NCBI RefSeq assembly: GCF_001642575.1
Contig: NZ_LXNG01000011.1
Location: 1-64,000 of the forward strand
DNA from: Xanthomonas floridensis
GTDB lineage: Bacteria; Pseudomonadota; Gammaproteobacteria; Xanthomonadales; Xanthomonadaceae
Direction: 5' to 3'
DNA: 64,000 nucleotides
The notes beneath the pieces were generated by a model that made no database searches, had not been told where the DNA came from, and saw only the letters and a program-made list of their open reading frames with translations. How positions within the stretch are numbered: position 1 is the first letter of the stretch; every line of letters begins with the position of its first letter. Below, in pieces: positions 8,201 to 17,528 of this stretch. A program made the position numbers and the translations under genes.

Positions 8201-9750
8201 ATACTGGCATCCAGATAGTCGCTGCTGAGGGTGCCCGCGCTGTCGGTGACGTCATCTATTTTTCTAGGACCTGCGGAACGCTGGCTCAGCGTATATGTCG
8301 TCTGTTTCCCCAACGCGTCGGTTACAACGGTGGCGCCATCGGTGTAATCAAGCGTCACGCCGTCTGCGCCGCCTTGATGCTGGCTTGACACAACACGCCC
8401 AGTCGCGTTGTAGGCGAATGTGCTGTAGCGCATTCCATCCTCCGCGACCACACCGGTCAGGAAGCGGTAAAAATCCTCGTCTTCATACAGATACGACCTG
8501 ACCCGGCCGTCCGCATAGATCGCGCTCTCCAGCACCGCGCTGTCCGGGAAAGTTTCAGAGTAAGCGTAGGTGGCCAACGCAACTCCGTCCAGCGCAATTC
8601 GAATAAGCTGGGCATAACGGGAACCATCAGCGTAGTGGAAAACCAACTTGCGGCCGGTCGAGTGGGTGATCGACTCCAACCTCGAGGACCGATCGTACGC
8701 ATATCGAAGATAAGTACCGTCGTCCTTCGACACCAAGCTCAACGCGCCTGTAGCATCAAATTCCGAAACCGTATCCGATCTAAAAAGTCGCCATCCATTA
8801 GCTATTTTTTCAAGCCGATCCCCAGAACCATCAGAAGCAATAAAAGAATTTCCGACCAATTTGAAATTACGTTGAAGCCCGTTTCCTTCAGCAAGTATTG
8901 CGTGAGAGCCACTTGCAGAAACGCTGATTTCATGTGAGTTGAACCAGCCCGCCCCAAGGTTGGATCGCCGTCCGACCTGCGAGGACCGAAACGTTCGAAC
9001 GAGACGTATCCATCCAAGATCGAAATCCTGCTCGGGCTGTGATTTTTCCCCGGTTTTTACATCGCACGGATTACCAACCGAACACGTATCCTCTAAAGAA
9101 GGCCCGGTCAAGTAAGCAAATATTTCCAGATTTACACAAGCCTGATAATCATCGTTCCAGGTCGTATACAAAGGACAGAATATCCTGCGCTGGCGAGTAC
9201 CGAACCCGGTGTGCTCTACGGGTAGGCACGTTCCATCGTAATAAATTACGTTCGATATAACATCAAAGCTTTTTGAATCAAAACGACCCTCGAATTCCGC
9301 CGAATATGGCGTCCATTCGGTTGCTGGCTTCAGCGAAACCTTGCCACATTCGTTAAATTCAGTGTAGAAGGACTCAATACGTGCAACCATCTCGACCTCA
9401 GTTGCGTAAGTGCTACCTAGTGCAGAGTAAGTCCATTCGGGATCGGAAGGTTGATCGTTACCAAGCCAGTATGTGAGCGTAACCGTCTGGTCTTCGTTTG
9501 TTTTTGTCTCTTTTATGTGCGTAGCTAAGGCATACGCATACTGTGCATCGCTGGGACCGGCGATCTGCGCCATGGCCTCAATTGCACGATGTTGATTGTC
9601 AAAAACGCCAACAGTTGTTGTCGGAATTTCTGGGTGCTTGGCAGAAACCGTCCACTCCGGCTTGACCTCCTGCGCGGAGACTCCGCAGACAACGGTCAGC
9701 AACAGCGCATAAACGTAATGACGTAGCCACAAGGGCCTAAGAACTTCCAT
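5209..9750 (-). CDS. Full-length Rhs-repeat polymorphic toxin with Sec signal peptide
   Basis: The protein has 1513 residues. Residues 1-26 form a signal peptide (hydrophobic run YALLLTVVCGVSA, cleavage near SAQ). About 200 residues of unassigned N-terminal region follow, then a DUF6531-like segment (about 223-295, GNPCDVKTGEKSQ and the following FDLGW). Next come many RHS/YD repeats (Y.YD..GN..) forming the encapsulating shell, and the RHS-associated core motif GRYGQSDPIGL near residue 1395. The last 115 or so residues are the variable tip. It is Gly-rich with alternating hydrophobic stretches (GRLGIGTVV and IIGAGIGAI) and a few Cys; I cannot assign an activity. There is no PAAR or VgrG part, so Sec export rather than direct T6SS loading is likely. 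An AGGA sits just before ATG 9750. Confidence 0.9.
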   Translation of the reverse strand: MEVLRPLWLRHYVYALLLTVVCGVSAQEVKPEWTVSAKHPEIPTTTVGVFDNQHRAIEAMAQIAGPSDAQYAYALATHIKETKTNEDQTVTLTYWLGNDQPSDPEWTYSALGSTYATEVEMVARIESFYTEFNECGKVSLKPATEWTPYSAEFEGRFDSKSFDVISNVIYYDGTCLPVEHTGFGTRQRRIFCPLYTTWNDDYQACVNLEIFAYLTGPSLEDTCSVGNPCDVKTGEKSQPEQDFDLGWIRLVRTFRSSQVGRRSNLGAGWFNSHEISVSASGSHAILAEGNGLQRNFKLVGNSFIASDGSGDRLEKIANGWRLFRSDTVSEFDATGALSLVSKDDGTYLRYAYDRSSRLESITHSTGRKLVFHYADGSRYAQLIRIALDGVALATYAYSETFPDSAVLESAIYADGRVRSYLYEDEDFYRFLTGVVAEDGMRYSTFAYNATGRVVSSQHQGGADGVTLDYTDGATVVTDALGKQTTYTLSQRSAGPRKIDDVTDSAGTLSSDYLDASIDFRRRLSVSIDRTGVVTQHAYGELADAGVPVNVHTVTEAAGLPTQRTTTTRTTVDGNRLISVQSSDRKISYVRNARLQPQQVTTTDVASGQTRVLSLNYCEAADVAAGSDCPVIGLLKSIDGPRTDIDDRTTYNYYPIDAAGCDTGTGPCPYRKGDLKQTINARGQVRENLGYDAAGRVLSAVDENGVLTDYSYHPRGWLASTTVHGATSAQNRVTTFEYWPTGLVKRITQSDGSYATFVYDQAQRLTDITDTLGNTLHYVLDNAGNRLEEQTKDVQGVLKRSLSRIYNQLSQLKTQADAAANPTDYAYDANGNLRLVTDAFGRNTLQEHDPLGRLARTLQDVDGIKAETNVGYDTQDRPLQVKDPKRLDTRYTYNGFGDTLKLTSPDTGVTSYTYDSAGNRATQTDARGITSTYAYDALNRVLSISYPTAAFNISYTYDVTQSVCASGETFTVGRLAKLQDGSGTTQYCYNRFGEVVRKVQTVNGKVLVVRYDYTPGGRLRSMFYPDGTTVDYVRNAQGQTTEVGVTAQGGSRQRLLSGATYYPFGPSSGWTYGNGRKLARMYDLDYRPRSIQDTRAGGLEIGFGFDAVGDLTALTPAGNPTPELRLDYDALGRLTALKDGAANTVIDGYSYDATGNRLSAKVGGAMQTYTYPTTNHRLSAVAGVARTYDKLGNTLTIGGKAREYLHDTTGRMTLVKRAGVAVMNYRYNGRGEQVRRYLGTTNTYTLYDEAGHWLGDYDTNGAPKQQAIWLDDLPVGLLANGGQLHYIEPDHLGSPRVVVDATRDVAVWNWSLKGEAFGNTAPNQDPDGDGTTMVFDMRFPGQRFDVASGFNQNYFRDYDSATGRYGQSDPIGLRAGIGTYVYVEGSPVSHLDPSGLCEDKPKEDCLDAALSTYSMEESVDSIVGFGAGSAIFGGSAQVVNKSAIKPRGGVAGGGPSGRYTSYSRRYLGNGVGRAIGRLGIGTVVKRAGIIGAGIGAITEHVEALNAFIKCRGAQ
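5639..6430 (-). repeat. Rhs core segment present in four near-identical copies
   Basis: This 3' core segment of the full-length gene recurs at about 4008-4790 (longest copy), 2147-2825 and 450-1126. All copies share the DNA encoding VIDGYSYD to GRYGQSDPIGL, and each then diverges into a different tip. High identity over 0.7-0.8 kb gives room for homologous recombination that would swap the tip and immunity gene of the expressed protein. Identity was judged by eye. Confidence 0.85.
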
Positions 9751-10121
9751 GTCCTGGTCTCTCTCTAATTTTTTAACTGCGCGGCGACGCTACAGCCGCT
9801 CTCGAGCACGACGCGGCTGCGACAGGTGTGCCACTATCACCTGCCGAAATTGCTCCAGTCAAGCATCAGTTCAACTTACGCTGACTCACTTCATGATCAA
9901 GGCGCGCAGCTTCTTCCCAGCCAGCGGCCTCAGCAATCTGCTATGCGTACACTATCTTGCACAGATCTGGGGTTCGCCCAGCATCGCGTCACGTTAGTTT
10001 GCAGTCGAAATTCACGCACACGCCGATGATCGCGCGGGCCTGTCTTCACACATTGTATGCCGGTCGCTGGGCAACGAGCATGGTAAGGCAGCAAACCAGA
10101 AGCTCCATCGATTGCTCTGTA
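9751..10121. other. Intergenic region upstream of rhs and downstream of zwf
   Basis: About 370 bases with no convincing gene on either strand. The 200 bases nearest the Rhs start should hold its promoter, but I do not see a good -35/-10 pair. GC is intermediate between the island and the core genes to the right, so this is a plausible right edge of the Rhs island. Confidence 0.4.
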
Positions 10122-10155
10122 CACGCGCCAGCCATCACGCAACGGCTGGCGCGTG
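10122..10155 (-). terminator. Strong hairpin just after zwf
   Basis: CACGCGCCAGCC at 10122-10133 pairs perfectly with GGCTGGCGCGTG at 10144-10155, giving a 12-bp GC-rich stem with a 10-base loop only 4 bases beyond the zwf stop. No clear U-tract follows on the minus strand, so it may be an imperfect terminator or an mRNA 3'-end stabiliser. Confidence 0.55.
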
Positions 10156-10159
10156 CGAA

Positions 10160-11992
10160 TCAATAACCCGGTTTACGCGCAGCTGCACTCCTACCGACAG
10201 ACTTCTTCGCTGCCACCTTGCCGGCCGCGGTTTTGCCCGCGGTCATCCCGGCTGCTTTTGCGACTTTCTTTGCTGCCCGCTTGGTCACTGACTTTTTGGC
10301 AGCCTTGCCGGGCGAACCACCTGCGCTTCCAGCGGCGGACTTTGCAGCAGGTGCGGCAGCACCTTGGGATGTCGCCTTGCCCGCTTTCTTGGCCGTCTTC
10401 TTGCTTACCTTCTTGATCGGCGTCGTGGCGCTGCTGCGCGCTTCCGGTGCGCGGCGCGGTGGCGGTTTGCGCCCTGGGGTGAGGGCGCGCCAGGCGTGTC
10501 CGCCGTTCATTGCCAGCAGTGCGTCGGCGGCCGAGGGGCCGGCGCTGCCGGCGGCGTAGTTGGGGAAATCGCTGGCCGGCTGTTTCCAGGCATCCAGGAT
10601 CGGCTGCACGATGCGCCAGGCGCCTTCCACCATGGCCGCGTCCTGGAACAGGCCGGCTTCGCCGTTCATGCAGTCCTGCAGCAGGCGCTCGTAACCCACG
10701 GTGTATTCCTTCGGGAACCAGTCGCGGTAGCGGAAATCCATGCGTACCGGCGCCAGCGCGACCTGTGCGCCGGGGCGCTTGACGTCGAACTGCAGCGAGA
10801 TGCCTTCATCAGGTTGAATATGCAGCACCAGCCAGTCGGGGCCGTAGCCGCCCACTTCGGTACTGCGGAATGGCGCCAGCGGTGCGGGCTTGAAGCGGAT
10901 GGCGATCTCGGTGGTGCGTTCGCGCAGGCGCTTGCCGGTGCGCAGGTAGAACGGCACGCCGGCCCAGCGCCAGGTGTCGACCTGCAGCTTCATCGCCACA
11001 TAGGTTTCGGTGTCCGAATCGTCGGGCACGGTGTCTTCTTCGCGATAGCCGGGCACGGCGCTGCGATTGACTGCGCCGGATGCGTACTGGCCGCGCACCA
11101 CATCTTCCGGTTTGATCGGGCGCACCGCTTCGATCACTTCGGCGCGGCGGCGGTGCATCGCCTCGGTGGTGAAGGCGGCCGGCGGTTCCATCGCAATCAT
11201 CGCCAGCAGCTGGAACAGATGATTGGGCACCATGTCGCGCAGACAGCCGGTGGGATCGTAGAAGCGCCCGCGCCCTTCCACGCCGATGGTTTCAGCGGCG
11301 GTGATCTGCACATGATCGATGCGGTCGCGGTTCCACACCGGCTCGAACAAGCCATTGGCAAAGCGGAATGCCAGGATGTTCTGCACGGTTTCCTTGCCCA
11401 GGAAATGGTCGATGCGGAACACCTGGTCCTCGTGCAGCACCTTGGCGACGGTGGCATTGAGCGCGATGGCACTGGGCAGGTCGTGGCCGAAGGGTTTTTC
11501 AACGATGACGCGGCGCCAGCCCTCGCCTTCGCGCTGCTTGACCAGACCGGCCTCGCCCAGGTTGAGCAGGACCGGTTCGAAGAAGCGCGCGGCGGTGGCC
11601 AGGTAAAACAGCACATTGCCCTGGGTGCCGTAGCGCTTGTGCTGCTTGTCCAGCACACCGCCCAGCGATTGGTAGGCCCCCTGGTCGGTGAAGTCGCCGC
11701 GCACGTAATGCATGCGTTCGCGTAGCCACTCCCAGGTGGCGGTGTCGAAGGCATCGGTCTGGAATTCGGCATCGCGGCTGCTGAGCAGCTGCGTCATCGC
11801 CTTGCCCATGTTGGTGCGCCAGGCGCGTTCGCTGATGTCGCCATGGTCCATGCCGACGATGGCGAAGTCATCGCCCAGCGCGCCCGAGCGGCGCAGGTTA
11901 TACAGCGCCGGCATCACCAGCCGCCGGGTCAGGTCACCGCGGGCGCCGAACACCACGATGATGCAGGGCGGCGTGGTCTGTTGCTCATTCAT
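10160..11992 (-). CDS. zwf: Glucose-6-phosphate dehydrogenase with a histone-H1-like C-terminal tail
   Basis: The enzyme oxidises glucose-6-phosphate to 6-phosphogluconolactone with NAD(P)+, feeding the pentose phosphate and Entner-Doudoroff pathways in the cytoplasm. The cofactor loop is GARGDLTRR (residues 16-24), with EKPFG at about 165 and the active-site signature RIDHFLGKE at 193-201. Residues up to about 500 match the usual family length. The remaining residues, to 610, are an added tail rich in Ala and Lys (repeated KKA, AAKK and AKK units), like histone H1 or AlgP tails. The start ATG 11992 was chosen because it begins the family N terminus and overlaps the TGA of the upstream GH15 gene as ATGA. 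The pair is therefore probably one operon. The tail is low-complexity but is clearly in frame up to the TGA. Confidence 0.93.
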   Translation of the reverse strand: MNEQQTTPPCIIVVFGARGDLTRRLVMPALYNLRRSGALGDDFAIVGMDHGDISERAWRTNMGKAMTQLLSSRDAEFQTDAFDTATWEWLRERMHYVRGDFTDQGAYQSLGGVLDKQHKRYGTQGNVLFYLATAARFFEPVLLNLGEAGLVKQREGEGWRRVIVEKPFGHDLPSAIALNATVAKVLHEDQVFRIDHFLGKETVQNILAFRFANGLFEPVWNRDRIDHVQITAAETIGVEGRGRFYDPTGCLRDMVPNHLFQLLAMIAMEPPAAFTTEAMHRRRAEVIEAVRPIKPEDVVRGQYASGAVNRSAVPGYREEDTVPDDSDTETYVAMKLQVDTWRWAGVPFYLRTGKRLRERTTEIAIRFKPAPLAPFRSTEVGGYGPDWLVLHIQPDEGISLQFDVKRPGAQVALAPVRMDFRYRDWFPKEYTVGYERLLQDCMNGEAGLFQDAAMVEGAWRIVQPILDAWKQPASDFPNYAAGSAGPSAADALLAMNGGHAWRALTPGRKPPPRRAPEARSSATTPIKKVSKKTAKKAGKATSQGAAAPAAKSAAGSAGGSPGKAAKKSVTKRAAKKVAKAAGMTAGKTAAGKVAAKKSVGRSAAARKPGY

Positions 11993-13788
11993 GGATGCGT
12001 TTCCTTTTCGCCCATGCGTCCATGCAGGCGCAATGCCGCATTGACCAGGGCCACGTGGGAATACCCTTGGGGGAAGTTGCCAAGCATGCGTTTTTCGCGT
12101 GGGTCGTACTCTTCTGCGAGCAGGCCCACGTCGTTGCACAAGCCGAGCAGCCGCTCAAGCAAGGCGCGCGCCTCATCGGTGCGACCGATCAGGGCGTAGT
12201 TTTCCACCAACCAAAAACTGCAGGCCAGAAAGGTGCCCTCGCCAGCCGGCAGGCCGTCGGCACTGTCGTCGGCGCGATAGCGTTCGACCAGACCATCGAT
12301 GGTCAGCTCGCGTGCGATCGCGTCGGCGGTGGCGGCAATGCGCGGATCCCCCGGCGGCAGGAAGCCGACGATGGGAATCAACAGCAGCGATGCATCCAGC
12401 CGATCGGAGCCATAGCTCTGCACGAAGTGGCCATCCGGATGCACGCCTTTTTCCAGCACTTCGGCGCGGATTTCGTCGGCAATCCGGCCCCAGTGCGCAC
12501 GCTTTTGCGCATCGGCATTGGTAATGCCATCGCGCGTGCCGCAATCGAATGCGAGCCACGCCATCACCTTGGAATGCACGAAGTGGCGGCGCTCGTCGCG
12601 GATTTCCCAGATGCCTTCGTCCGGTTGACGCCACAGCTCTTCGAGTGTGTCGAGGATGTTTTCCAGCAAGGCGGCGGAGGAGCCGTCGTCGTCCGATGGC
12701 AACGCCACGCCCTTTTCGCGGGCGTAGTGGAACGCACCGATCAGCTCACCGTAGACATCGAGCTGGAACTGATCCACCGCGCCGTTGCCAATGCGTACCG
12801 GGCCGGAATTTTCATAGCCCGGTAGCCAGTGCGCTTCCCACTCCTGCAAGCGGCGCTCACCGCCGATGCCGTACAGCGCCTGCAGCTGGTCCGGCGAACC
12901 GGCGATGGTGCGTTGAACCCAATCGCGGAATGAGGCCGCCTCGTCGCGATAGCCGGCCTGCAACAAGGCGATCAGCGTAAACACCGAGTCGCGCAGCCAG
13001 CAATAGCGGTAATCCCAGTTGCGGGTACCGCCCAGGTGCTCGGGCAGCGAGGCGGTGGGCGCGGCGACAATGCCGCCGGTGGGCAGATAGCTCAGGCCTT
13101 TGAGCACCACCAGCGAGCGGCGCACCTGCTGGGTCCACGGCCCCACGTCAGTGCAGCGGCGCGCCCAGCCGTGCCAGAACGCGGTGGTGCGTTGCCGCGC
13201 CTGTTCCGGGTCGATCGGCGGCGGCGTGGGCAGATGCGACGCGCCATGGCTGAGCACGAACCAGGTACTCTCGCCGTCGCGCAGGGTGAAGTCGGCTTCG
13301 GTACCCAGATCCTGTCCATGCAGCTCCTGCGGCGAGCGCAGCGCAAGCTGATCGGGCCCGGCGATGGCGCGGATGCCGCCATCGATACGGGTCACCCACG
13401 GCACCGTGCGACCGTAATTGAAACGGAAGGTCAGCCGCATGTGCATGGGCACTTCGCCCTGCACGCAGCGCACGATACGCACCAGGTGCTGGTGCAACTC
13501 GCCGTCTTCGTTGGCGGCCATGAAGTCGACCAGTTCCACCGTGCCGGTGTCGGTGATCAACCGTGTGCACAGCACCAGGCTATCGTCTTCGTAAGCGCGT
13601 TCGCTACGGTAATCGGCTGCGGGCGCCATCGCCCATTGCCCGTGTTGCTCGTCGCCCAGCAATGCAGCGAATACCGCATCGGAATCGAAGCGTGGCAGAC
13701 ACAGCCAGTCGATGGTGCCACGGTGGTCGACCAGGGCCGCGCTGTGGCAGTTGCCCAGCATGGCGTGGTCTTCGATACGAACGCTCAT
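11989..13788 (-). CDS. Glycoside hydrolase family 15 (glucoamylase/trehalase-like)
   Basis: The protein has 599 residues with no signal peptide, so it is probably cytoplasmic. It begins with the characteristic N-terminal module (IEDHAMLGNCHSAALVDHRG, then IDWLC.PRFDS) and continues into the (alpha/alpha) barrel with NWDYRYCWLRDSVFTL and GTFLACSFWLVE, both hallmarks of bacterial GH15 proteins. Family members hydrolyse alpha-linked glucosides, including trehalose in some bacteria; the substrate here cannot be read from sequence. It overlaps zwf by 4 bases, so released glucose may be linked functionally to glucose-6-phosphate oxidation, but that is inference. The start was set by the conserved MSVRIEDHAMLG beginning. 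Confidence 0.9.
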   Translation of the reverse strand: MSVRIEDHAMLGNCHSAALVDHRGTIDWLCLPRFDSDAVFAALLGDEQHGQWAMAPAADYRSERAYEDDSLVLCTRLITDTGTVELVDFMAANEDGELHQHLVRIVRCVQGEVPMHMRLTFRFNYGRTVPWVTRIDGGIRAIAGPDQLALRSPQELHGQDLGTEADFTLRDGESTWFVLSHGASHLPTPPPIDPEQARQRTTAFWHGWARRCTDVGPWTQQVRRSLVVLKGLSYLPTGGIVAAPTASLPEHLGGTRNWDYRYCWLRDSVFTLIALLQAGYRDEAASFRDWVQRTIAGSPDQLQALYGIGGERRLQEWEAHWLPGYENSGPVRIGNGAVDQFQLDVYGELIGAFHYAREKGVALPSDDDGSSAALLENILDTLEELWRQPDEGIWEIRDERRHFVHSKVMAWLAFDCGTRDGITNADAQKRAHWGRIADEIRAEVLEKGVHPDGHFVQSYGSDRLDASLLLIPIVGFLPPGDPRIAATADAIARELTIDGLVERYRADDSADGLPAGEGTFLACSFWLVENYALIGRTDEARALLERLLGLCNDVGLLAEEYDPREKRMLGNFPQGYSHVALVNAALRLHGRMGEKETHP

Positions 13789-13851
13789 CGTGCGGGCGCT
13801 TCCTTCCTGCGAAAGAGCCCGCAGTCTTGCACGCGCGGTGTCGGGATCAGG

Positions 13852-14181
13852 TTACGACTGCGCCGGCAAACGCAGCAGCGGTGGCACCGTGTGTTCCAGC
13901 CGGCGAACCAGTGCCGGGTCCATGTAGGCATCGTCGTCGGGAATCTGCAGGCAGACCACGCGGCAGTGGCGCAGATGCGCGGCGAAGCGTTTGCGCAGCA
14001 GCTGCAGATGGCGCCGCTCCATCACCAGCACCACCTCTGCCTCCTGCAACAGCTCCGGAGTGACCTGCACTTGCGCATCGGCGGCCAGCCCGGCCGATTG
14101 CGCCTGCACGCCGGGCCAGTCGGCGAACACGCGCTCGGCGGTGGGGCTGCGCAGGCGGTTGCGGCTGCACACGAACAGCAC
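13852..14181 (-). CDS. Low-molecular-weight phosphotyrosine-phosphatase-like protein
   Basis: The protein has 109 residues. The N terminus, VLFVCSRNRLRSPTAE, carries the P-loop C-X5-R signature of low-molecular-weight phosphatases (Cys near residue 5, Arg six positions later). The usual C-terminal DP aspartate motif may correspond to IPDDD.YMDP. It is shorter than the typical 150-residue enzyme, like a group of small phosphatase-like proteins. No ATG begins the frame before the P-loop. GTG at 14181 is my start, and translation could begin a few codons earlier. It follows the ankyrin gene by 26 bases on the same strand. Its substrate is unknown. Confidence 0.7.
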   Translation of the reverse strand: MLFVCSRNRLRSPTAERVFADWPGVQAQSAGLAADAQVQVTPELLQEAEVVLVMERRHLQLLRKRFAAHLRHCRVVCLQIPDDDAYMDPALVRRLEHTVPPLLRLPAQS

Positions 14182-14207
14182 CCGCAGCGGTTGTGCGCCG
14201 CGCAGGA

Positions 14208-17200
14208 TCAGCGCCCCTCGCGCAGGAAGCGCGCCATCGACGAGACGCCCGGCAATGCAGGTTCGAACTGGCTGGCCACATCGATGAAGCCGCGCATGAT
14301 GGCGATCTCGCGTGGGGTGCGGTTGAGCGCATCGCGGCGGTCGGCGTCGGCACCGGCGCGCAGCAGGCGCTGCACCAGCAGCGGCAGGCCATGCAGGGCG
14401 GCCAGGTGCAGCGGCCCGAAGCCACGTTGATCGGCAACATCCAGCGACACATCTTCATCCAGCAGGCGCTCGACCCCGGCCAGCACCACCTTCTCGTCGC
14501 AGGCAGTGCCCGGTTCGGCACGCGCGCCCAGCAACAGCAGCAGCGGGCTGACCCGACCGCCGGCCAGATGATCGGGATCGGCGCCAGCCAGCAGCAGCGT
14601 GTCCAGCAGGGCCAGCAGGCGGGTGGTGTCGCGTGCGGTGAAGCCGTACAACGCCGCGCAGTGCAGCGGCGCCAGGCCCTGGTTGTCGGTGGCGTGCACG
14701 TCGGCGGCAGCGGTGAGCAGGCGCGCCACGATATCCGGCAGCCCCAGCGCGCAAGCCAGCATCAGCACGGTGACGCCGCCCGGCAGGCGGTGCTCGATCT
14801 GCGCGCCGGCCTGCAGCAGGGCGGCCACGATCTCGGTCTGGCGCATGCTCACCGCCGCCGACAACGGCGTCGCGCCGCTGTTGGCGGCCCGCTGCAGATC
14901 GGCGCCACGGCTCAGCAGGTGCGTCACCACGCCAAGATGGCCGCCGCCGGCCGCGCGCAGCAGCGCGGTGCAGCCCTGCGCATCGACCGCATCGACGGTA
15001 AGGCCGAGGTCGATCAGGCGGCGCACCGCATCGGTGTCACCGGTCATCGCAGCCGCCGGCACGTCCGCCTCGCGCAACGCGCGGCGCGGCAGCGCCCAGA
15101 TCCGCCAGTCCAGCCAGTCGGCCAGATCGCGGCGCCCGATCGACAGCGCCACGCCCAGCGGGGTCTGCCCATCGGCGGCGCGCGCGTCTGGCGAGGCGCC
15201 CTGTTTGACCAGCAATTTCAGCGCCGCCTCGCGGCCCAGCGCGGTGGCCAGGTGCAGCGCCGTCATGCCGTGGCTGTCGCGCGCCTCGCGGTCCACGCCG
15301 TGTTCCAGCAACCACTGTTGCAGACGCAGCCAGCCCAGCCGTACCGCCAGCGATAACGGCGGGTCGCCCGCGGCCGAGGGCGCGAACGGGTCGGCACCTC
15401 GCTCGAGCAACTCCAGCGCGAACTGTTCCAGCCCGCGCGAGGCGGCATCGTGCTGCACGCAGGCGCTGAGCAACCGGGTCAGGCCACCGGCACCGGCCGG
15501 CGAGACGCCATGGCGCAGCAGCACCTGCAGAGCCGGCACGGCCTCCAGGCCGCGCGAGAGCAGGGCGAACATCGGCACATCGCCGCAGGCATCGCGCACC
15601 TCGGCATCGGCGCCGTGGCGCAGCAGCCAGTCCACCGCCTCGGCCTTCAAGGCCACATGCGGGTCGTGCAGCAGGCCGCCGAGTTCTTCCGGACCGCACA
15701 GCCTGGCCAGCGCAGCCAGGCTGTCGCGCTGGCCGAGCTGCAGACCCTCGCGCAGCAGCACCAGCGGCGGGCGGTCCGGCAACGTGGCAACGCCCGGGGT
15801 ATCGCCGGGGGCATCGCTGACCGCGGCCGGCAGCGGATAGGCGGGATCGAGCAACTGCACGATGGCCCAGCGCCCGGCCTCGGCCGCCACGTCCACCGCG
15901 CGGCGGCCGTGCACATCGGCGGCATCGGCCGGCACCTGCAATTCGAGCAGGCGGCGGATCAGTGCCGGCGAGACGCTATCGGCCGCACAGGCCAGCATCA
16001 CCGCATTGCGCCCTTCGCCATCGATGGCCAATACGTCGGCCTTGCGTGCGAGCAGGCGTTCGAGCACCGCACTGCGTGCCTGACGGGCGGCATCCAGCCA
16101 CGGCGTGCGGCCGAGCAGATCGCGCGCCTCCAGGTTGGCGCCGGCCGATAGCAGCGCTTCGACGATGTCGCCATGACCGGCCAGTGCGGCTTCGTGCAGG
16201 GCGCTGCGGCGCTGGCGGTCGCGCGCATCCACGCGCGCCTTGTGCTTGAGCAGCAGCTGCACGCCGGCCGGGTCGTCTTCTTCGGTGCCGGCGGCGGCCA
16301 GCAATACCGGTGCGCCACCATCCGGTTCGGAATGCGCGCCGCGCTCCAGCAGGAACTTCGCCAACCGCCAGTTGCCGACCTGGCAGGCCATCGCCAGTGG
16401 CGAATGGCCATCGTTGTTGAGCGCATCGAGTTCTGCGGCGGCATCGCGCAGCAGCGCGGCCACGCCGGGGTCGGAGCTGCGCACGGCGTGGTGCAGCGGG
16501 GTGTTGCCGTCGTTGTCGCTGGCGCGCGGATCGGCGCCATTGGCCAGCAGGGTCATCACCGCATCCGGGCGGCCATGCCAGCTGTCGCGGGTGGCGGCCA
16601 GCAACGGGGTCATGCCGCGGTGCGGCTGGTTGACGTCCACGCGCCGGACGATCAGTTCGCGCAGCAGGCGCAGGTCCGGCAGCACCGCTGCCAGCGCCGG
16701 CAGGCTGCGCTGGTCGCGCCATTCCGGCAGCGGCAGCGCCTGCGGGTCGGCGCCGGCTTCGAGCAGTTGCAGCGCGCGATCCACCCGCCCGCTGCGGGCG
16801 GCTTCGAACAGTTCGGGTACCAGCTGATGCTGCGCCACTGGCTCCAGCGGGCGCGGCTCGGCGGCCGCCTCATTGAAGAAGTCAGCCGCCTGCGGGGCGG
16901 CCGGTGCCGTGCTACGCGATGGCGCGGCGGTGCGCTGCAACAGCAGGTGGGCGGCAGGCAAGGCCACGCAGGCGGCGATCGCCAGGCCCCAGCGCAGCCC
17001 GGCGGACACGCCGCCCGGCCAGGCCAGGGTCACGCACAGCGTGCACATCGCCAGCACCAGTGCAGCCGCCAGCAACCCGCGCCAGGCATGCAGTTCCTGC
17101 GTGGCCAGCGCATGCCAGCGTGGCGCCAGCGCGCCGCCATCACGTTCGACCTCGCCCCACAACGGCCAGGTCCGCCACAGCCCGAGCAGGGCCGCGCTGA

Positions 17201-17528
17201 TCGCCACGCTCAGCGCCAGCGCGGCGGCCAGACTGCCGCTGTCGCGCAGCGCAGTCAGCGGCCAGCTGATCAATGCAGCCAGGGCCAGCAGGCCCACACC
17301 CCAGATCGCCAGCAACGGCGGCAGCGCGTGTGCGATGGCGCGCGGCTGCGCCGGCAGCGCGCGGGTCCCGCGCGCCCACGACACCGCCAGCGCAAAGGCC
17401 GGCTGGGCCAGCCACAGGCTCAGCGCGGCAATACCACCGCCCAGGCCGCCGAGCAGGGACAGCACCACGCCGGCTGCCGCCGCCAGCGCTGCGGCGCGCA
17501 GGCGTGCGGCACGCTGCGGATCAGTCAT
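14208..17528 (-). CDS. Large membrane-anchored ankyrin-repeat protein
   Basis: The protein has 1106 residues. The first 230 or so contain about five hydrophobic segments (for example [20 protein letters not shown] and [16 protein letters not shown]), so the N terminus is embedded in the inner membrane. From about residue 260 to the end there is a long array of ankyrin repeats, seen as repeated [27 protein letters not shown] and GMTALHLAT units with ..LL..GA.. ends. Such arrays mediate protein-protein contacts; partners are unknown. ATG 17528 overlaps the stop of the ycgL-like gene by 8 bases, so the two are probably co-transcribed with the phosphatase-like gene after it. The topology suggests the ankyrin part is cytoplasmic, which is inference. 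Confidence 0.88.
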   Translation of the reverse strand: MTDPQRAARLRAAALAAAAGVVLSLLGGLGGGIAALSLWLAQPAFALAVSWARGTRALPAQPRAIAHALPPLLAIWGVGLLALAALISWPLTALRDSGSLAAALALSVAISAALLGLWRTWPLWGEVERDGGALAPRWHALATQELHAWRGLLAAALVLAMCTLCVTLAWPGGVSAGLRWGLAIAACVALPAAHLLLQRTAAPSRSTAPAAPQAADFFNEAAAEPRPLEPVAQHQLVPELFEAARSGRVDRALQLLEAGADPQALPLPEWRDQRSLPALAAVLPDLRLLRELIVRRVDVNQPHRGMTPLLAATRDSWHGRPDAVMTLLANGADPRASDNDGNTPLHHAVRSSDPGVAALLRDAAAELDALNNDGHSPLAMACQVGNWRLAKFLLERGAHSEPDGGAPVLLAAAGTEEDDPAGVQLLLKHKARVDARDRQRRSALHEAALAGHGDIVEALLSAGANLEARDLLGRTPWLDAARQARSAVLERLLARKADVLAIDGEGRNAVMLACAADSVSPALIRRLLELQVPADAADVHGRRAVDVAAEAGRWAIVQLLDPAYPLPAAVSDAPGDTPGVATLPDRPPLVLLREGLQLGQRDSLAALARLCGPEELGGLLHDPHVALKAEAVDWLLRHGADAEVRDACGDVPMFALLSRGLEAVPALQVLLRHGVSPAGAGGLTRLLSACVQHDAASRGLEQFALELLERGADPFAPSAAGDPPLSLAVRLGWLRLQQWLLEHGVDREARDSHGMTALHLATALGREAALKLLVKQGASPDARAADGQTPLGVALSIGRRDLADWLDWRIWALPRRALREADVPAAAMTGDTDAVRRLIDLGLTVDAVDAQGCTALLRAAGGGHLGVVTHLLSRGADLQRAANSGATPLSAAVSMRQTEIVAALLQAGAQIEHRLPGGVTVLMLACALGLPDIVARLLTAAADVHATDNQGLAPLHCAALYGFTARDTTRLLALLDTLLLAGADPDHLAGGRVSPLLLLLGARAEPGTACDEKVVLAGVERLLDEDVSLDVADQRGFGPLHLAALHGLPLLVQRLLRAGADADRRDALNRTPREIAIMRGFIDVASQFEPALPGVSSMARFLREGR

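Noticed and set aside
10364-11725. Plus-strand frame of 453 codons opposite zwf
   Set aside because: It is antisense to a clear glucose-6-phosphate dehydrogenase and has no family features.
11993-12139. N-terminal extension of the zwf frame
   Set aside because: The extra 49 codons lie within the GH15 gene in another frame and precede the conserved start; the ATGA overlap marks the true start.
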